Both the position numbers and the translations under genes were made by a program. Shown in pieces: positions 38,862 to 47,812 of a stretch of 64,000 nt of DNA. Source of the stretch: Bradyrhizobium xenonodulans (GTDB lineage Bacteria > Pseudomonadota > Alphaproteobacteria > Rhizobiales > Xanthobacteraceae); the NCBI RefSeq assembly GCF_027594865.1, contig NZ_CP089391.1, forward strand, positions 2,448,501 to 2,512,500, in the 5' to 3' direction. Every line of letters starts with the position of its first letter. Positions within the stretch are counted from its first letter, which is position 1. The notes beneath the pieces are model-generated. The model saw nothing but the letters and a program-made list of their open reading frames with translations. It made no database searches and was not told where the DNA came from.

Positions 38862-39553
38862 TGGCTTTGAGCAAGAAGATGCTGGAGCAAGAGCCCAGTG
38901 AAATTGAACTGCTGCTGCCCTGGCACGCCGCCGGCACGCTCAACGCGCGCGATGCCCGCCGCGTCGAGGACGCGCTGGCACATGATCCGGAGCTCGCGAA
39001 GCAATATGCCGCGATCCGCGGCGAGTACGAAGAGACCATCCATCTGAACGAGAGCCTGGGTGCCCCGTCGGCGCGCGCCATGCAGAAACTGTTCGCCGCG
39101 ATCGACGCCGAGCCGGCGCGGGCAATCACTTCGCTGCCGCTCTCGGCGCGCATCGCGACCTTCTTCGCTGGCCTGTCGCCGCGCACGCTGGCCTGGTCGG
39201 CGAGCCTCGGTGCCATCGCGCTGCTGCTGCAGGCCGGCATCATCGGCGCCGTGCTGATGAAGACCCAGACCGCGACCTTCGAGACCGCTTCCCTCTCCGT
39301 CGGCGCGCCGATCACACGCGAGCTTGGAGCTGTCTCTGCACCTGCGCGCGCGCTGGTGCGCTTCACGCCGGAGGCGCGTGTCGCCGACATCACCGCGCTG
39401 CTCGACAGCTATCAGGCTTCGATCATCGGCGATGCCAAGGGCGGCATGTTCCGTCTCCAGTTCGACAAGGCGATGAGCCAGGACGAACTCGCCTCGCTGC
39501 TCGGCAGGATGCAGCGCGAGAAGTTCGTCAATTTGGCCGTCGCGGCGCCCTAG
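38858..39553 (+). CDS. membrane anti-sigma factor with protease-prodomain-like sensor
   Basis: 231 aa, three parts. Residues 1-90 form a cytoplasmic helical anti-sigma domain with the common L-P-W-H-A-A-G-T-L-N-A-R-D element, but without the C-x-x-C of zinc-type members. A single membrane segment lies at about 111-134. The periplasmic part (163-231) reads A-L-V-R-F-T-P-E-A-R-V-A-D-I-T-A-L-L-D then G-M-F-R-L-Q-F-D, which resembles the ferredoxin-like prodomain of thermitase/fervidolysin-type subtilisins. The protease gene follows 15 bp later, so the protease may bind or cleave this sensor. The similarity is by eye. Confidence 0.8.
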   Translation: MMALSKKMLEQEPSEIELLLPWHAAGTLNARDARRVEDALAHDPELAKQYAAIRGEYEETIHLNESLGAPSARAMQKLFAAIDAEPARAITSLPLSARIATFFAGLSPRTLAWSASLGAIALLLQAGIIGAVLMKTQTATFETASLSVGAPITRELGAVSAPARALVRFTPEARVADITALLDSYQASIIGDAKGGMFRLQFDKAMSQDELASLLGRMQREKFVNLAVAAP

Positions 39554-39568
39554 ACGCCCGCTGATCCG

Positions 39569-41281
39569 ATGACGCGCAAGTCTGAGAGCAGGGTACGCGC
39601 CGGGGCCTACGGTTCGTCGGTCGGAGCCGCGCTACTGCTCGCCGCCTGTCTCGGCGTCGAGGTTGCGCAGGCGCAGGCGATCATGCGCACGCCGACGATC
39701 AGCGTCCCCTCGCGTACGCCGACCATTTCTCCCAGTATCGCCGCGCGCGTCAGCCCCGGTGTTGCCGCGCGGGCGGTCGGCGTCGCCCCTGGGCCGCGAG
39801 CTATCCCTGCCATCCCGCGCACGACCACCGCGCGGATGGGGCCAACGCCGGTGCTGCCCTATGCGCGTTACTCGCCGAACCTCTATCCGGCCTGCACCGG
39901 GCCCTACCGCGACGCCGGCGGCGAATGCCTGGCGCAGCCGAACGCAGGCGGCGATGGCGCGGGCAAATCGGGCAGGAAGAGCGCCGCCAAGGGGCGTGGC
40001 AACAGCCCGCTTGCCGTGGTGAATTTGCGCACCTTCGCCAATGAATTCGTGGCCGAGATTGACGGTGCATTGTCGGTGGCGGAGGCTGACGAGCTTGCCC
40101 GGCGGCACGGCTTGACGCGCGTCGCTTCCGAAAATTTTCCGCTGATCGGGGCCACGTTCGGCCTGTTTCGCATCACTGACGGCCGCGCTTACGAGACCGT
40201 GCGCCGGGAATTCGCCACTGATGCCAGCGTGCGCTCGGTGCAGGCGAACTTCCGTTACGTGCTCCAGGACCAGAAGGCGTCGACGCCGAGCGAGGGCGAT
40301 CCCGCGCAATATGCACTGTCGAAGCTTCGCCTGCCGCAGGCACATACGCTGGCGCATGGCGCCAACGTGACGGTTGCCGTGATCGACTCCGGCATCGACG
40401 CCAGCCATCCCGAGCTCGCCAATTCCGTCGCCGACAATTTCGATGCGCTGGGCAGCTCCGAGGGCCCGCACGTCCACGGCACCGGCATTGCCGGCGCCAT
40501 CGTGGCCCATGCCAGGCTGATGGGCAGTGCGCCCGAGGCGCGCATCATCGCCATCCGCGCCTTCGGCGGCGCCACGGGCGGTGCCCAGAGCTCGTCCTAC
40601 ATCATCCTGCGCTCTCTGAATTACGCCGCCGAGCACGGCGCGCAGATCGTCAATATGAGCTTTGCCGGTCCGAAGGACGCGGTGATCGAGCGCGCCATCG
40701 CGGCGACCGCCGCGCGCGGCCTCGTGCTGATCGCGGCCGCCGGCAATGCCGGCGAGAAATCACCGCCGCTCTATCCGGCTGCCAATCCCAACGTGATCGC
40801 AGTCAGCGCGACGGACCGGCAGGACAAGCTGTTCTCGGCGTCCAACCGCGGCAACTACATCGCGCTGGCGGCGCCCGGCGTCGACATCTTCCTGCCGGCG
40901 CCTGACGGCAAGTACCAGATGACGTCGGGAACCTCGTTCTCGGCTGCCTATGTCTCCGGCGTCGCGGCGCTGCTGCTCGAGCGTAATTACACATTGAAGC
41001 CGGAGGCGCTGCGTATGGCGCTGACGAAGACCGCGCGCGACCTCGGGTCACCCGGCCGTGATGATTTCTTCGGCGACGGCCAGGCCGATGCATTTGCCGC
41101 GGTGATGTCTGTTCCCGCCGACAGCGCGACGCCGGTCGCGGCGGCGTCCGGTACAACAAAACGTGAAGATGCCGGGAAGCGTCGCGAGGAGCCCGGCGTC
41201 CGCGCAATAGAACAACCTTCGCTCTCGAGTGCCGACGATAAATCCGCGATTTCTCAGGCGGATAAGCCCGCGACGCGATAG
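39569..41281 (+). CDS. exported subtilisin-like S8 serine protease
   Basis: 570 aa. An N-terminal signal (A-A-L-L-L-A-A-C27-L-G-V) fits either a lipobox ending at C27 or a Sec site at A-Q-A. A low-complexity linker (35-150) leads to an own prodomain (about 157-232), then the catalytic domain with D273 (V-I-D-S-G-I-D), H303 (H-V-H-G-T-G), N393 (A-A-G-N) and S456 (S-G-T-S-F-S-A). The tail after 515 is disordered and polar. Third gene of the sigma/anti-sigma operon; presumably acts in the periplasm or on the outer surface. Confidence 0.92.
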   Translation: MTRKSESRVRAGAYGSSVGAALLLAACLGVEVAQAQAIMRTPTISVPSRTPTISPSIAARVSPGVAARAVGVAPGPRAIPAIPRTTTARMGPTPVLPYARYSPNLYPACTGPYRDAGGECLAQPNAGGDGAGKSGRKSAAKGRGNSPLAVVNLRTFANEFVAEIDGALSVAEADELARRHGLTRVASENFPLIGATFGLFRITDGRAYETVRREFATDASVRSVQANFRYVLQDQKASTPSEGDPAQYALSKLRLPQAHTLAHGANVTVAVIDSGIDASHPELANSVADNFDALGSSEGPHVHGTGIAGAIVAHARLMGSAPEARIIAIRAFGGATGGAQSSSYIILRSLNYAAEHGAQIVNMSFAGPKDAVIERAIAATAARGLVLIAAAGNAGEKSPPLYPAANPNVIAVSATDRQDKLFSASNRGNYIALAAPGVDIFLPAPDGKYQMTSGTSFSAAYVSGVAALLLERNYTLKPEALRMALTKTARDLGSPGRDDFFGDGQADAFAAVMSVPADSATPVAAASGTTKREDAGKRREEPGVRAIEQPSLSSADDKSAISQADKPATR

Positions 41282-41761
41282 CGGCCGCGACAACTTTGCG
41301 CGCAGGCCAGGGATCAAAAAATCGAACGCCACTTTGAACGTTCAGCTCCCTGCCACGACCAAATTATGTGGGAGCGGTTATCCCTCCCCATCAGTCATAT
41401 TAGGCGCGAGCGCCCATCCACCCCAAGCGCCCATATGGCTCGACCCGTCCGGTTGTCCCCCCGGACGGGTCTTTTCTTTTGGGCATCCGATTTCTCGAAG
41501 CGGCACACGAGATCAGCTTCCGGTTGAGGGAGCGCGCCCGCGTGCGTCCTCATGCGTCGGCCGGTGCAGCACACGTCGGCTATGCTTGTGCGAAGCTTGA
41601 CTCGAAAACCCCTTCAAACTCCGCGCGACTACGGTGTTTTGTGACGAGACCCGTGTCGTTGCTGGACAAGTCAAAACTTTTCCACAAAATATTCATGTCG
41701 CGTCTAAATTGATTCGTGTGCGTTGCGTCGCGTCCGTATTTTTCTCCTGACGGGCTGGTTT
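41282..41761. other. gene-free region with possible small RNA
   Basis: 480 bp after the S8 protease. It contains a strong terminator at 41442-41480, 160 bp past the stop, preceded by smaller inverted arms (for example GGCGCGAGCGCC at 41403-41414). Distance and structure would suit either a long 3' UTR or an independent small RNA around 41330-41480. Not a tRNA: no TTC-arm consensus. The final 200 bp include an AT-rich segment that should hold the promoter of the next gene. Confidence 0.45.
41442..41480 (+). terminator. Rho-independent terminator
   Basis: GACCCGTCCGG (41442-41452), 8-nt loop, CCGGACGGGTC (41461-41471): a perfect 11-bp stem followed by TTTTCTTTT. Confidence 0.88.
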
Positions 41762-42490
41762 ATGACACATCGCCAAGAAGCTGTTCGCGACGCGGCTGGG
41801 GGCCGCGCCATTGCGGCACGCTGGTGCGCTCTCGCCGAGCAGCGGCTGGAACATCTCTCCGAAATGTTCGAGACCGGACGCTGGCGCCGCTATCACTCCG
41901 AGATCGCATTTCTCGAAAACATCCAGGAAGCCAAGCGCGCCGTCCAGACCTGGCGCGCGCTCGCGACCGGTGGCGACGTCGCCGCGGCGGCCGCGAGTGT
42001 CTCGCCCGCATTCGGCTGGTCCCCGGCGACCATGCCCCGCGTGTTTCCGCGCGAGGCGCAGACCATGCAGCCGAAGGCCGTCCATATCGCGCCCGAGACC
42101 GCCGTGCCGGTCAGGCTCGATCCCAAGCCGGACGTTCTCGCCGAAATCACCGAGGCCCCGCTCGCTCCGGCGGCACCGCTCGCGGCGCCTGCCGCGGTGG
42201 TATCGTTCATTGCTCCCGCTGCCGTCGCACCGCTCAAGGCTCCGGCTGCGAGGACGCCGCCAACCGCACCTGTTGTGAGGCCGCCGAACGTCGCGCCCGC
42301 TGCAATGGCACCGCTCACGGCGCCTGCCGTGAAGCCGCCGGTTGCCGCGCCTGCTGCAATGGCAGCGCTCCTGCCGCAATTCGCCCCGCCCGCCGCCGAA
42401 ATCGTCGCCGCCCCCGAGCGCGTCGTCGAATTCACCTTCAGCCTCGACGGCCTGGAAGCGAAGTATCCGCTGCTGAGGAACGCGTTCTAG
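41762..42490 (+). CDS. TIGR03809 family protein with Ala/Pro-rich tail
   Basis: 242 aa from the ATG at 41762; a TTG 39 bp earlier is in frame but weak. The conserved part is the first 75 residues, R-W-C-A-L-A-E-Q-R-L-E-H-L-S-E-M-F-E-T-G-R-W-R-R-Y with helical character. Then follows a long A/P/V-rich tract with imperfect repeats of A-P-L-x-A-P-A, and a short ordered end F-T-F-S-L-D-G-L-E-A-K-Y-P-L-L. No signal peptide. The family is known to occur with TIGR03808 proteins, as here (convergent, 28 bp gap). Function unknown. Confidence 0.72.
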   Translation: MTHRQEAVRDAAGGRAIAARWCALAEQRLEHLSEMFETGRWRRYHSEIAFLENIQEAKRAVQTWRALATGGDVAAAAASVSPAFGWSPATMPRVFPREAQTMQPKAVHIAPETAVPVRLDPKPDVLAEITEAPLAPAAPLAAPAAVVSFIAPAAVAPLKAPAARTPPTAPVVRPPNVAPAAMAPLTAPAVKPPVAAPAAMAALLPQFAPPAAEIVAAPERVVEFTFSLDGLEAKYPLLRNAF

Positions 42491-42518
42491 CGTTTGGGAG
42501 CTGGGCGAGGGGCGGCAA

Positions 42519-43889
42519 CTACCGCCGCACAGCGTTCCCGCCGACCAGCACCTGCGCGAAGCGCTGCGCACCTTCCGCCGACAGATCCGACGTCACTGCA
42601 CGGGCGTGATCGAGTCCGACCACGGCGCCGTGCGGGGTTTCCGAGATCATGTTGTTGTTGACGAGCGCTGTGCCGGCGCCCGGCATCACGGAGACGCCGA
42701 CGCCGGCGAGGGCCTTGCGGATCACGTTGCCGGTGATTGCGACGTCGCGCAGATATTTGCCCCAGCCGGCGACGATGCCGTAGGACGGCGCATTCTCGAT
42801 CACGTTGCCGGTCACCGAACTATCCGCCTCGATGTAGATGCCGACGCCAGCATCGTCGTCGGGCGCGGTGCCGATCGGCCGTTTCGGGATCAGGTTGCGG
42901 ATGATGTTGCCCTGGACCACGGCGATGCGGCCGCCCTCGTTGAAATTGCAGACGGAGACGCCGACGGCGGCGCCGTCGACAATGTTGTTGGCGATCACGG
43001 CGGCCTCGAACGCGAACTCCGAATAGAGCGCGACCTCGCGCACGTCGCTGACGCTGTTGCCGGTGATGTGAATGTTGGATGCGGAGTTGCCGCGGACCGC
43101 GGAGTAATCGCAATTCCTGATGCGGTTGCCGCGCACGATCACGTTGCCGGCGCGGAAGGCGTTGATGGCGTTGCCGTACTGGCCGGAGCCGCCGGGGCCG
43201 GCCTTGATGTCCTCGATGCGGTTATCAGTGACCAGCGTGCCGTCGTCGCCGATCGCGGTGCGCAGGATCTCGATGCCGTTGTCGTTGGTGCCAATGATGG
43301 TATTGCGGGACACGCTGAGGCCCCTGGCGTCGAATGAGACCACCGCCGTGACCGCGATGTTGGTGAAGATATTGCCAGAGACATCACCGGACACCTGCTC
43401 GAGCCAGATGCCGCTGCCGCCGGAGCCGGTGATCTCGCAATCGGTGATGCGGACGTCACGCCCGCCGAGGGCGTGGATCAATCCGCGCCGGGTCGGCAGC
43501 GGAATGTCGCCGCCGTCGAAGGTGATGCCGGTGAGGCCGATTGCGTCGGAGCCGTCGCTCTGGATTGCCGAGGCGCCGCCGGTAAAGACAAGCTTGGTCG
43601 CGCCGCGCACGCCAATGAGTTGGGCGCCGTTCGGCAACCGCAACAATCCGCTGCGGTAGATGCCGGGCGGCAGTGCCAGCGGCATCTGCACCCGCGCGGC
43701 TTCGTCGATGGCGCGCTGGAGCGCACGGGTCTGATCCTCGCTGCTGCCGGGCCGCACGCCATATTGCGTGGCATCGCGGCCGAGCAGGGACGTCAGCGGC
43801 GCCGCGCGCGCGGCATCGGCCGGCATAGCCAGTGCGCCCGCGATGCCTGCGGTGGAAGCTCCGATGAGATGACGGCGATTGAGGTCCAT
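42519..43889 (-). CDS. Tat-exported right-handed beta-helix protein (TIGR03808 type)
   Basis: 456 aa. Tat signal N-R-R-H-L-I-G at 4-10 followed by a hydrophobic stretch ending near A-D-A-A-R-A. The mature protein shows many beta-helix rungs of the type I-T-G-N-V-I-R-N / I-V-A-N-N-I-V-D-G from about 125 to 420, as in parallel beta-helix carbohydrate-active proteins. No pectate-lyase or AlgG catalytic set could be recognised. TIGR03808 members of Bradyrhizobium-type genomes share these features and neighbour TIGR03809. Confidence 0.85.
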   Translation of the reverse strand: MDLNRRHLIGASTAGIAGALAMPADAARAAPLTSLLGRDATQYGVRPGSSEDQTRALQRAIDEAARVQMPLALPPGIYRSGLLRLPNGAQLIGVRGATKLVFTGGASAIQSDGSDAIGLTGITFDGGDIPLPTRRGLIHALGGRDVRITDCEITGSGGSGIWLEQVSGDVSGNIFTNIAVTAVVSFDARGLSVSRNTIIGTNDNGIEILRTAIGDDGTLVTDNRIEDIKAGPGGSGQYGNAINAFRAGNVIVRGNRIRNCDYSAVRGNSASNIHITGNSVSDVREVALYSEFAFEAAVIANNIVDGAAVGVSVCNFNEGGRIAVVQGNIIRNLIPKRPIGTAPDDDAGVGIYIEADSSVTGNVIENAPSYGIVAGWGKYLRDVAITGNVIRKALAGVGVSVMPGAGTALVNNNMISETPHGAVVGLDHARAVTSDLSAEGAQRFAQVLVGGNAVRR

Positions 43890-44000
43890 GACGCGTCCTC
43901 CGGCGGACGCGGGGGTCCGCGGCGATTAGGTAGCGTAGGGCGGAGGCGGTCGTGAGGATTGTTGGCGGTAGGGTTAAATGTTTACGCAAAGCGAGCTGCC

Positions 44001-44092
44001 GTAGGGTGGGCAAAGCGTAGCGTGCCCACCATCGTCACAACAGATGCGGACGTATGGTGGGCACGGCGCAATGCGCCTTTGCCCACCCTACG
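44001..44092. repeat. dispersed inverted repeat, family B
   Basis: GTAGGGTGGGCAAAG at 44001-44015 and its exact reverse complement CTTTGCCCACCCTAC at 44077-44091 bracket about 60 bp. A second copy lies at 62249-62337. The right arm supplies the TAG stop (44088-44090) of the pyroglutamyl-peptidase-like gene. Confidence 0.88.
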
Positions 44093-44744
44093 AAGCCGGC
44101 GTGTTCCGCCCCTTCCGCGCCAACCCCGCCATCTCCATCAGCATTGCTTCCCCCGCGTCGACCAGCTCCTCCAGCGTGATCCGCGGCGCACCCCTGCGCC
44201 GCACGGCGCCGCTGCGCGCCAGCAGGGGGATATGGATGAAGGCCGCGAGCTGCGGCCCGCCGGCCCTGACGTTCTCGATCGCGCGCCAGCTCAAATAGTT
44301 GCAGAGATAGGCGCCGGCATCGCGCGAGGCGCGCGCATCGATGCCGGTGAGACGCGCGGCGCGCAGCAGCCTTGCCGTATGCGGACCGAAATTCATCGCG
44401 TCGGCGGTGCCTGTGATACCGCGCTTGCTCGAGCGGGTGTTGGCGGCATCGGGCCACAGCATGGTGACGGCGTTGCGTGCGCGGGTCTCGATGCGCAAAT
44501 AAGGCGTGCGCGCAGCGAGGCCGAACATCAGCAGCGCATCCGGCTTTTGTGCTGCGAGCACCTCCGGCAATTGCCGGTCGACCGCGGCATAAGTCACCGG
44601 AAAGATGTGGCTCGACAGCACGACGTCGTCCAGTGCCGGCCGGCGCAGCTGCGCCAGCCGCGCCACCAGAGGCTGCGTCGGGTTATAGGGCGCGCCGGGG
44701 AACGGTCCGAAGCCGGTGAGGAGAATGCGGAGCTTTTCGCTCAT
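44088..44744 (-). CDS. pcp: pyroglutamyl-peptidase I-like cysteine peptidase (C15)
   Basis: 218 aa. N-terminus L-L-T-G-F-G-P-F-P-G-A-P-Y-N-P-T matches the C15 family. Catalytic candidates are the Glu in R-I-E-T-R-A-R-N, the Cys in D-A-G-A-Y-L-C-N-Y-L-S and the His in F-I-H-I-P. The family removes N-terminal pyroglutamate. The substrate region between Glu and Cys is diverged from enteric Pcp, so specificity may differ. The start overlaps the meaB stop by ATGA. The last residues and stop lie inside a repeat element. Confidence 0.87.
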   Translation of the reverse strand: MSEKLRILLTGFGPFPGAPYNPTQPLVARLAQLRRPALDDVVLSSHIFPVTYAAVDRQLPEVLAAQKPDALLMFGLAARTPYLRIETRARNAVTMLWPDAANTRSSKRGITGTADAMNFGPHTARLLRAARLTGIDARASRDAGAYLCNYLSWRAIENVRAGGPQLAAFIHIPLLARSGAVRRRGAPRITLEELVDAGEAMLMEMAGLARKGRNTPAS

Positions 44745-45730
44745 TGCAGCAACTCCAGAATCTGCTCGGCGGCAAGCGCCGGCGTGAGATGGCCGTCGGC
44801 CACTTCCGTCTCGATTTTCCGGACCTTGGTCCGCACCGATGCCTCGCTGCGCAGCCGCGCCAGCATGCGCTGCTCCAGCATCGACCACATCCACTTCACC
44901 TGCTGCTCGCGCCGCCGCGAGGCGAAATCGCCGGACGCATTCATCGCCTTGCGGTGATCCAGAACTTTCTGCCAGAGTTTTGCGATGCCGTTTCCGGTCA
45001 GCGCCGAATAGGTCTCGACCGGCGGATGCCAGTGCTCGGACCGCGGCGTCAAAATGTGCAGCGCGCCGCGATAGTCGGCGGCGGTGATGTTGGCGCGCTT
45101 GAGATTGTCGCCGTCGGCCTTGTTGATCGCGATCATGTCGGCGAGCTCGACCAGGCCCTTCTTGATACCCTGCAATTCATCGCCGCCGCCCGGCAGCATC
45201 AGCGCAAGGAAGAAATCGGTCATGTCGCAGACCGCCGTCTCGGACTGGCCGATGCCGACGGTCTCCACCAGCACGACGTCGAATCCGGCGGCCTCGCACA
45301 GCAGCATCGCCTCGCGCGTCTTGGCCGCGACGCCGCCGAGCGTGCCCGAGGACGGCGAGGGGCGGATGAAGGCATGGTCAGAGGCCGCGAGCTGCGCCAT
45401 CCGCGTCTTGTCGCCGAGGATCGAGCCGCCGCTGCGCGCCGAGGACGGATCGACCGCGAGCACCGCGACCTTGTTGCCCTGTTCGATCAGGTAGGTGCCG
45501 AGCGCGTCGATGGTGGTGGATTTGCCGACGCCGGGCGATCCCGTGATACCGACACGAAACGCCTTGCCGGTGTCGGGCAGCAGCATTTGCACCAGCTCGC
45601 GCGCCAACCCTTGATGGTCGCCGCGCCGGCTCTCCACAAGCGTGATGGCCCGCGCCAGCGCCGCGCGGCTGCCCGCGCGCAGGTCGCGGGCGAGGGATTT
45701 GATGTCCAGCGAGGCTTTCTTCTCAGTCAT
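44741..45730 (-). CDS. meaB: MeaB/ArgK GTPase, methylmalonyl-CoA mutase chaperone
   Basis: 329 aa G3E-type GTPase. Walker A G-I-T-G-S-P-G-V-G-K-S at 61-71 and A-V-D-P-S-S-A-R-S-G-G-S-I-L-G-D-K-T at 92-109 are diagnostic. It protects and reloads adenosylcobalamin in methylmalonyl-CoA mutase. The mutase genes are 4-9 kb upstream on the same strand, separated by a tricarboxylate transporter cluster, so it serves them without being in one operon. Confidence 0.95.
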   Translation of the reverse strand: MTEKKASLDIKSLARDLRAGSRAALARAITLVESRRGDHQGLARELVQMLLPDTGKAFRVGITGSPGVGKSTTIDALGTYLIEQGNKVAVLAVDPSSARSGGSILGDKTRMAQLAASDHAFIRPSPSSGTLGGVAAKTREAMLLCEAAGFDVVLVETVGIGQSETAVCDMTDFFLALMLPGGGDELQGIKKGLVELADMIAINKADGDNLKRANITAADYRGALHILTPRSEHWHPPVETYSALTGNGIAKLWQKVLDHRKAMNASGDFASRRREQQVKWMWSMLEQRMLARLRSEASVRTKVRKIETEVADGHLTPALAAEQILELLQ

Positions 45731-45781
45731 GCCCTGCTTTACAACGCCACGGCGGGGCAGGCGAGGGCCGCCCGCCCCATA

Positions 45782-47293
45782 TCACCTGCCCGTTGCCGCC
45801 GCTGTCTGCGCCGGTTTCACCTTCCGCCACACCCACACCATCACCGGCCAGAGCAGCGCGCCGATCGCCATCGCCGCGAGGATGGCGGCAACCGGGCGCT
45901 CGAAGAAAGGCAGGATGCTGCCGTCGGACTTGATCAGCGAGGTGACGAAGGCCTGCTCGACCATGGTGCCCATGACGATGCCGAGCACCATGGCGGCGAC
46001 GGGATAGCCGTTGGCTTCCATCACGTAGCCGATCACGCCGAAGGCGGCGACGGTGACGACGCCGAACATGTTGTTGCCGATCGCGAACGAGCCGACGGCG
46101 CAGCAGAGCATGATGATCGGCATGATGGCGGAGCGCGGTGCCAGCAGGATGTAGGCCGCGACGCGGATCATGGCGATGCCGAGCGGGATCATCAGGATGT
46201 TCGCGATGATGAACATCAGGTAGATCGCGTACATGCTCGACGCCTTCTCGGTGAACAGCGTCGGGCCCGGATTGAGCCCCTTCATGTAGAGCACGCCGAT
46301 CGCGATCGCGGCGATGGTGTCGCCGGGAATGCCGAACAGCAGCGAGGGCACCCAGCCCGAGGCGATACTGGCATTGTTGCTGGCGCCGGCCTCGACCAGG
46401 CCCTCGACATGGCCGGTGCCAAATTTCTCCGGCTCCTTGGAGAAGCGCTTCGACATCGCGTAGGACACCCAGGCGGCCATGTCAGCGCCGGCGCCCGGCA
46501 GCACGCCGATGATGATGCCGACGATGTTCCCGCGCGTCATCTGCCAGTGATACAGTTTTGTGAGCTTCCACTGGCCGGCCATGATGCTTCCGAATTTTCG
46601 CCGCGGCAGGGGCGGCGGTTCCGGCGTCAGCATCGCGCGCATCACCTGCGCCACCGCGAACACGCCGACCAGCGCCGGGATCGGCTCGATGCCGCCGAAC
46701 AGGTCGGTGATGCCGAAGGTGAAGCGCGGCACCCCGCCGGGATTCTCGATGCCGATGCAGGAGACCAGCAGTCCCAGGAACATGCCGGCGATCGCCTTCA
46801 CCGGCGAGGAGCGCGCCACCAGGGTGGCGCACATCAGGCCGAGCAGCGCCAGCCAGAAATATTCGAAAGTCGAGAACGACAGCGCGATCTCGGCGAGCGG
46901 CGGCGCCAGGATCATCAACGACAAGACGCCGGCGATGCCGCCGACGGCGGAGAACCAGACGCCGGCACCTAACGCGAGCTCGGCCTGGCCCTTGCGCGTC
47001 ATGGCATAGGCCTCGTCGGCATAGGCGGCCGACGCGGGGGTGCCGGGAATGCGCAGCAGCGCGCCGGGAATGTCGCCGGAGAAGATCGCCATCGAGGACG
47101 CCGCGACGATGGTCGCGATCGCCGCGATCGGCGAGAGATAGAAGGTGACGGGCACCAGCAGCGCTGTCGCCATCGTCGCCGACAGGCCCGGCAGCGAGCC
47201 GATCACGAGCCCGTACACGGACGCCGCGAACATCGCGATGATGACCTCCCAGGTGGAGATCAGGGCGAACGCTTCAATGAGGGTCTTGAGCAT
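45782..47293 (-). CDS. tctA: tripartite tricarboxylate transporter large membrane subunit TctA
   Basis: 503 aa, about 10-12 hydrophobic segments. Characteristic N-terminus G-L-V-I-G-S-L-P-G-L-S-A-T-M-A-T-A-L-L-V-P, and the second half G-V-L-P-G-A-G-A-D-M-A-A-W-V-S-Y mirrors it, as known in TctA. It moves an organic acid delivered by TctC. The start is 3 bp from the tctB stop. No tctD/tctE regulator is adjacent. Confidence 0.94.
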   Translation of the reverse strand: MLKTLIEAFALISTWEVIIAMFAASVYGLVIGSLPGLSATMATALLVPVTFYLSPIAAIATIVAASSMAIFSGDIPGALLRIPGTPASAAYADEAYAMTRKGQAELALGAGVWFSAVGGIAGVLSLMILAPPLAEIALSFSTFEYFWLALLGLMCATLVARSSPVKAIAGMFLGLLVSCIGIENPGGVPRFTFGITDLFGGIEPIPALVGVFAVAQVMRAMLTPEPPPLPRRKFGSIMAGQWKLTKLYHWQMTRGNIVGIIIGVLPGAGADMAAWVSYAMSKRFSKEPEKFGTGHVEGLVEAGASNNASIASGWVPSLLFGIPGDTIAAIAIGVLYMKGLNPGPTLFTEKASSMYAIYLMFIIANILMIPLGIAMIRVAAYILLAPRSAIMPIIMLCCAVGSFAIGNNMFGVVTVAAFGVIGYVMEANGYPVAAMVLGIVMGTMVEQAFVTSLIKSDGSILPFFERPVAAILAAMAIGALLWPVMVWVWRKVKPAQTAAATGR

Positions 47294-47296
47294 GGA

Positions 47297-47791
47297 TCAC
47301 CAGGGCGTCGGCAGCAGGCCGGCGGGAAGCGGCACGCGCAGCAGCTTGCCGAAGATGAGGTGGATGGCGAACGGCGACAGCGCCGCAAGCGGCAGCGCCA
47401 GCTTCCACTTCGCCCCGAGCGCGGTCGAGGTGACATAGACCATGATTGCCGCGGTGATGATGAAGCCGAGCCGGTCGGCGGCGGCCACGTAGAACAGCAG
47501 CAACGCCGGCGGCAGCAGGGCGCGCAGGCCGTAGAGCTTGCTCTGCGGCGGCGGCGCGGCCGCCACCTGGCCGTCCTCGAGCGGCACCAGCTCTTCCTCC
47601 TCCTCGAAGGAATGGCCGATGCCGAACACGATCGCGAGCCCGCAGAGCACGAGCCCGATGCCGATCACGAGCGGAAACACGTTGGGGCCGACCGGCTGCC
47701 CCGGCACCGGCGGCAGGATATAGCCGCCATAGGCGGCGGCTGCGCCGAGCACGACGAGAAACGATCCCGTGACGGAGTCGGGAAGACGCAT
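47297..47791 (-). CDS. tctB: tripartite tricarboxylate transporter small membrane subunit TctB
   Basis: 164 aa with four hydrophobic segments and a Glu-rich cytoplasmic loop (F-E-E-E-E-E-L-V-P-L). Length and topology are those of TctB. The start at 47791 excludes an upstream extension encoded by a repeat element. It lies between tctC (171 bp away, repeat in between) and tctA. Confidence 0.87.
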   Translation of the reverse strand: MRLPDSVTGSFLVVLGAAAAYGGYILPPVPGQPVGPNVFPLVIGIGLVLCGLAIVFGIGHSFEEEEELVPLEDGQVAAAPPPQSKLYGLRALLPPALLLFYVAAADRLGFIITAAIMVYVTSTALGAKWKLALPLAALSPFAIHLIFGKLLRVPLPAGLLPTPW

Positions 47792-47812
47792 GGGGAAGTC
47801 CTGTAAGTGTCC

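Noticed and set aside
41330..41480. tRNA or known structured RNA gene
   Set aside because: No T-arm or anticodon-arm consensus and no CCA-type end; only a terminator and small hairpins can be supported.
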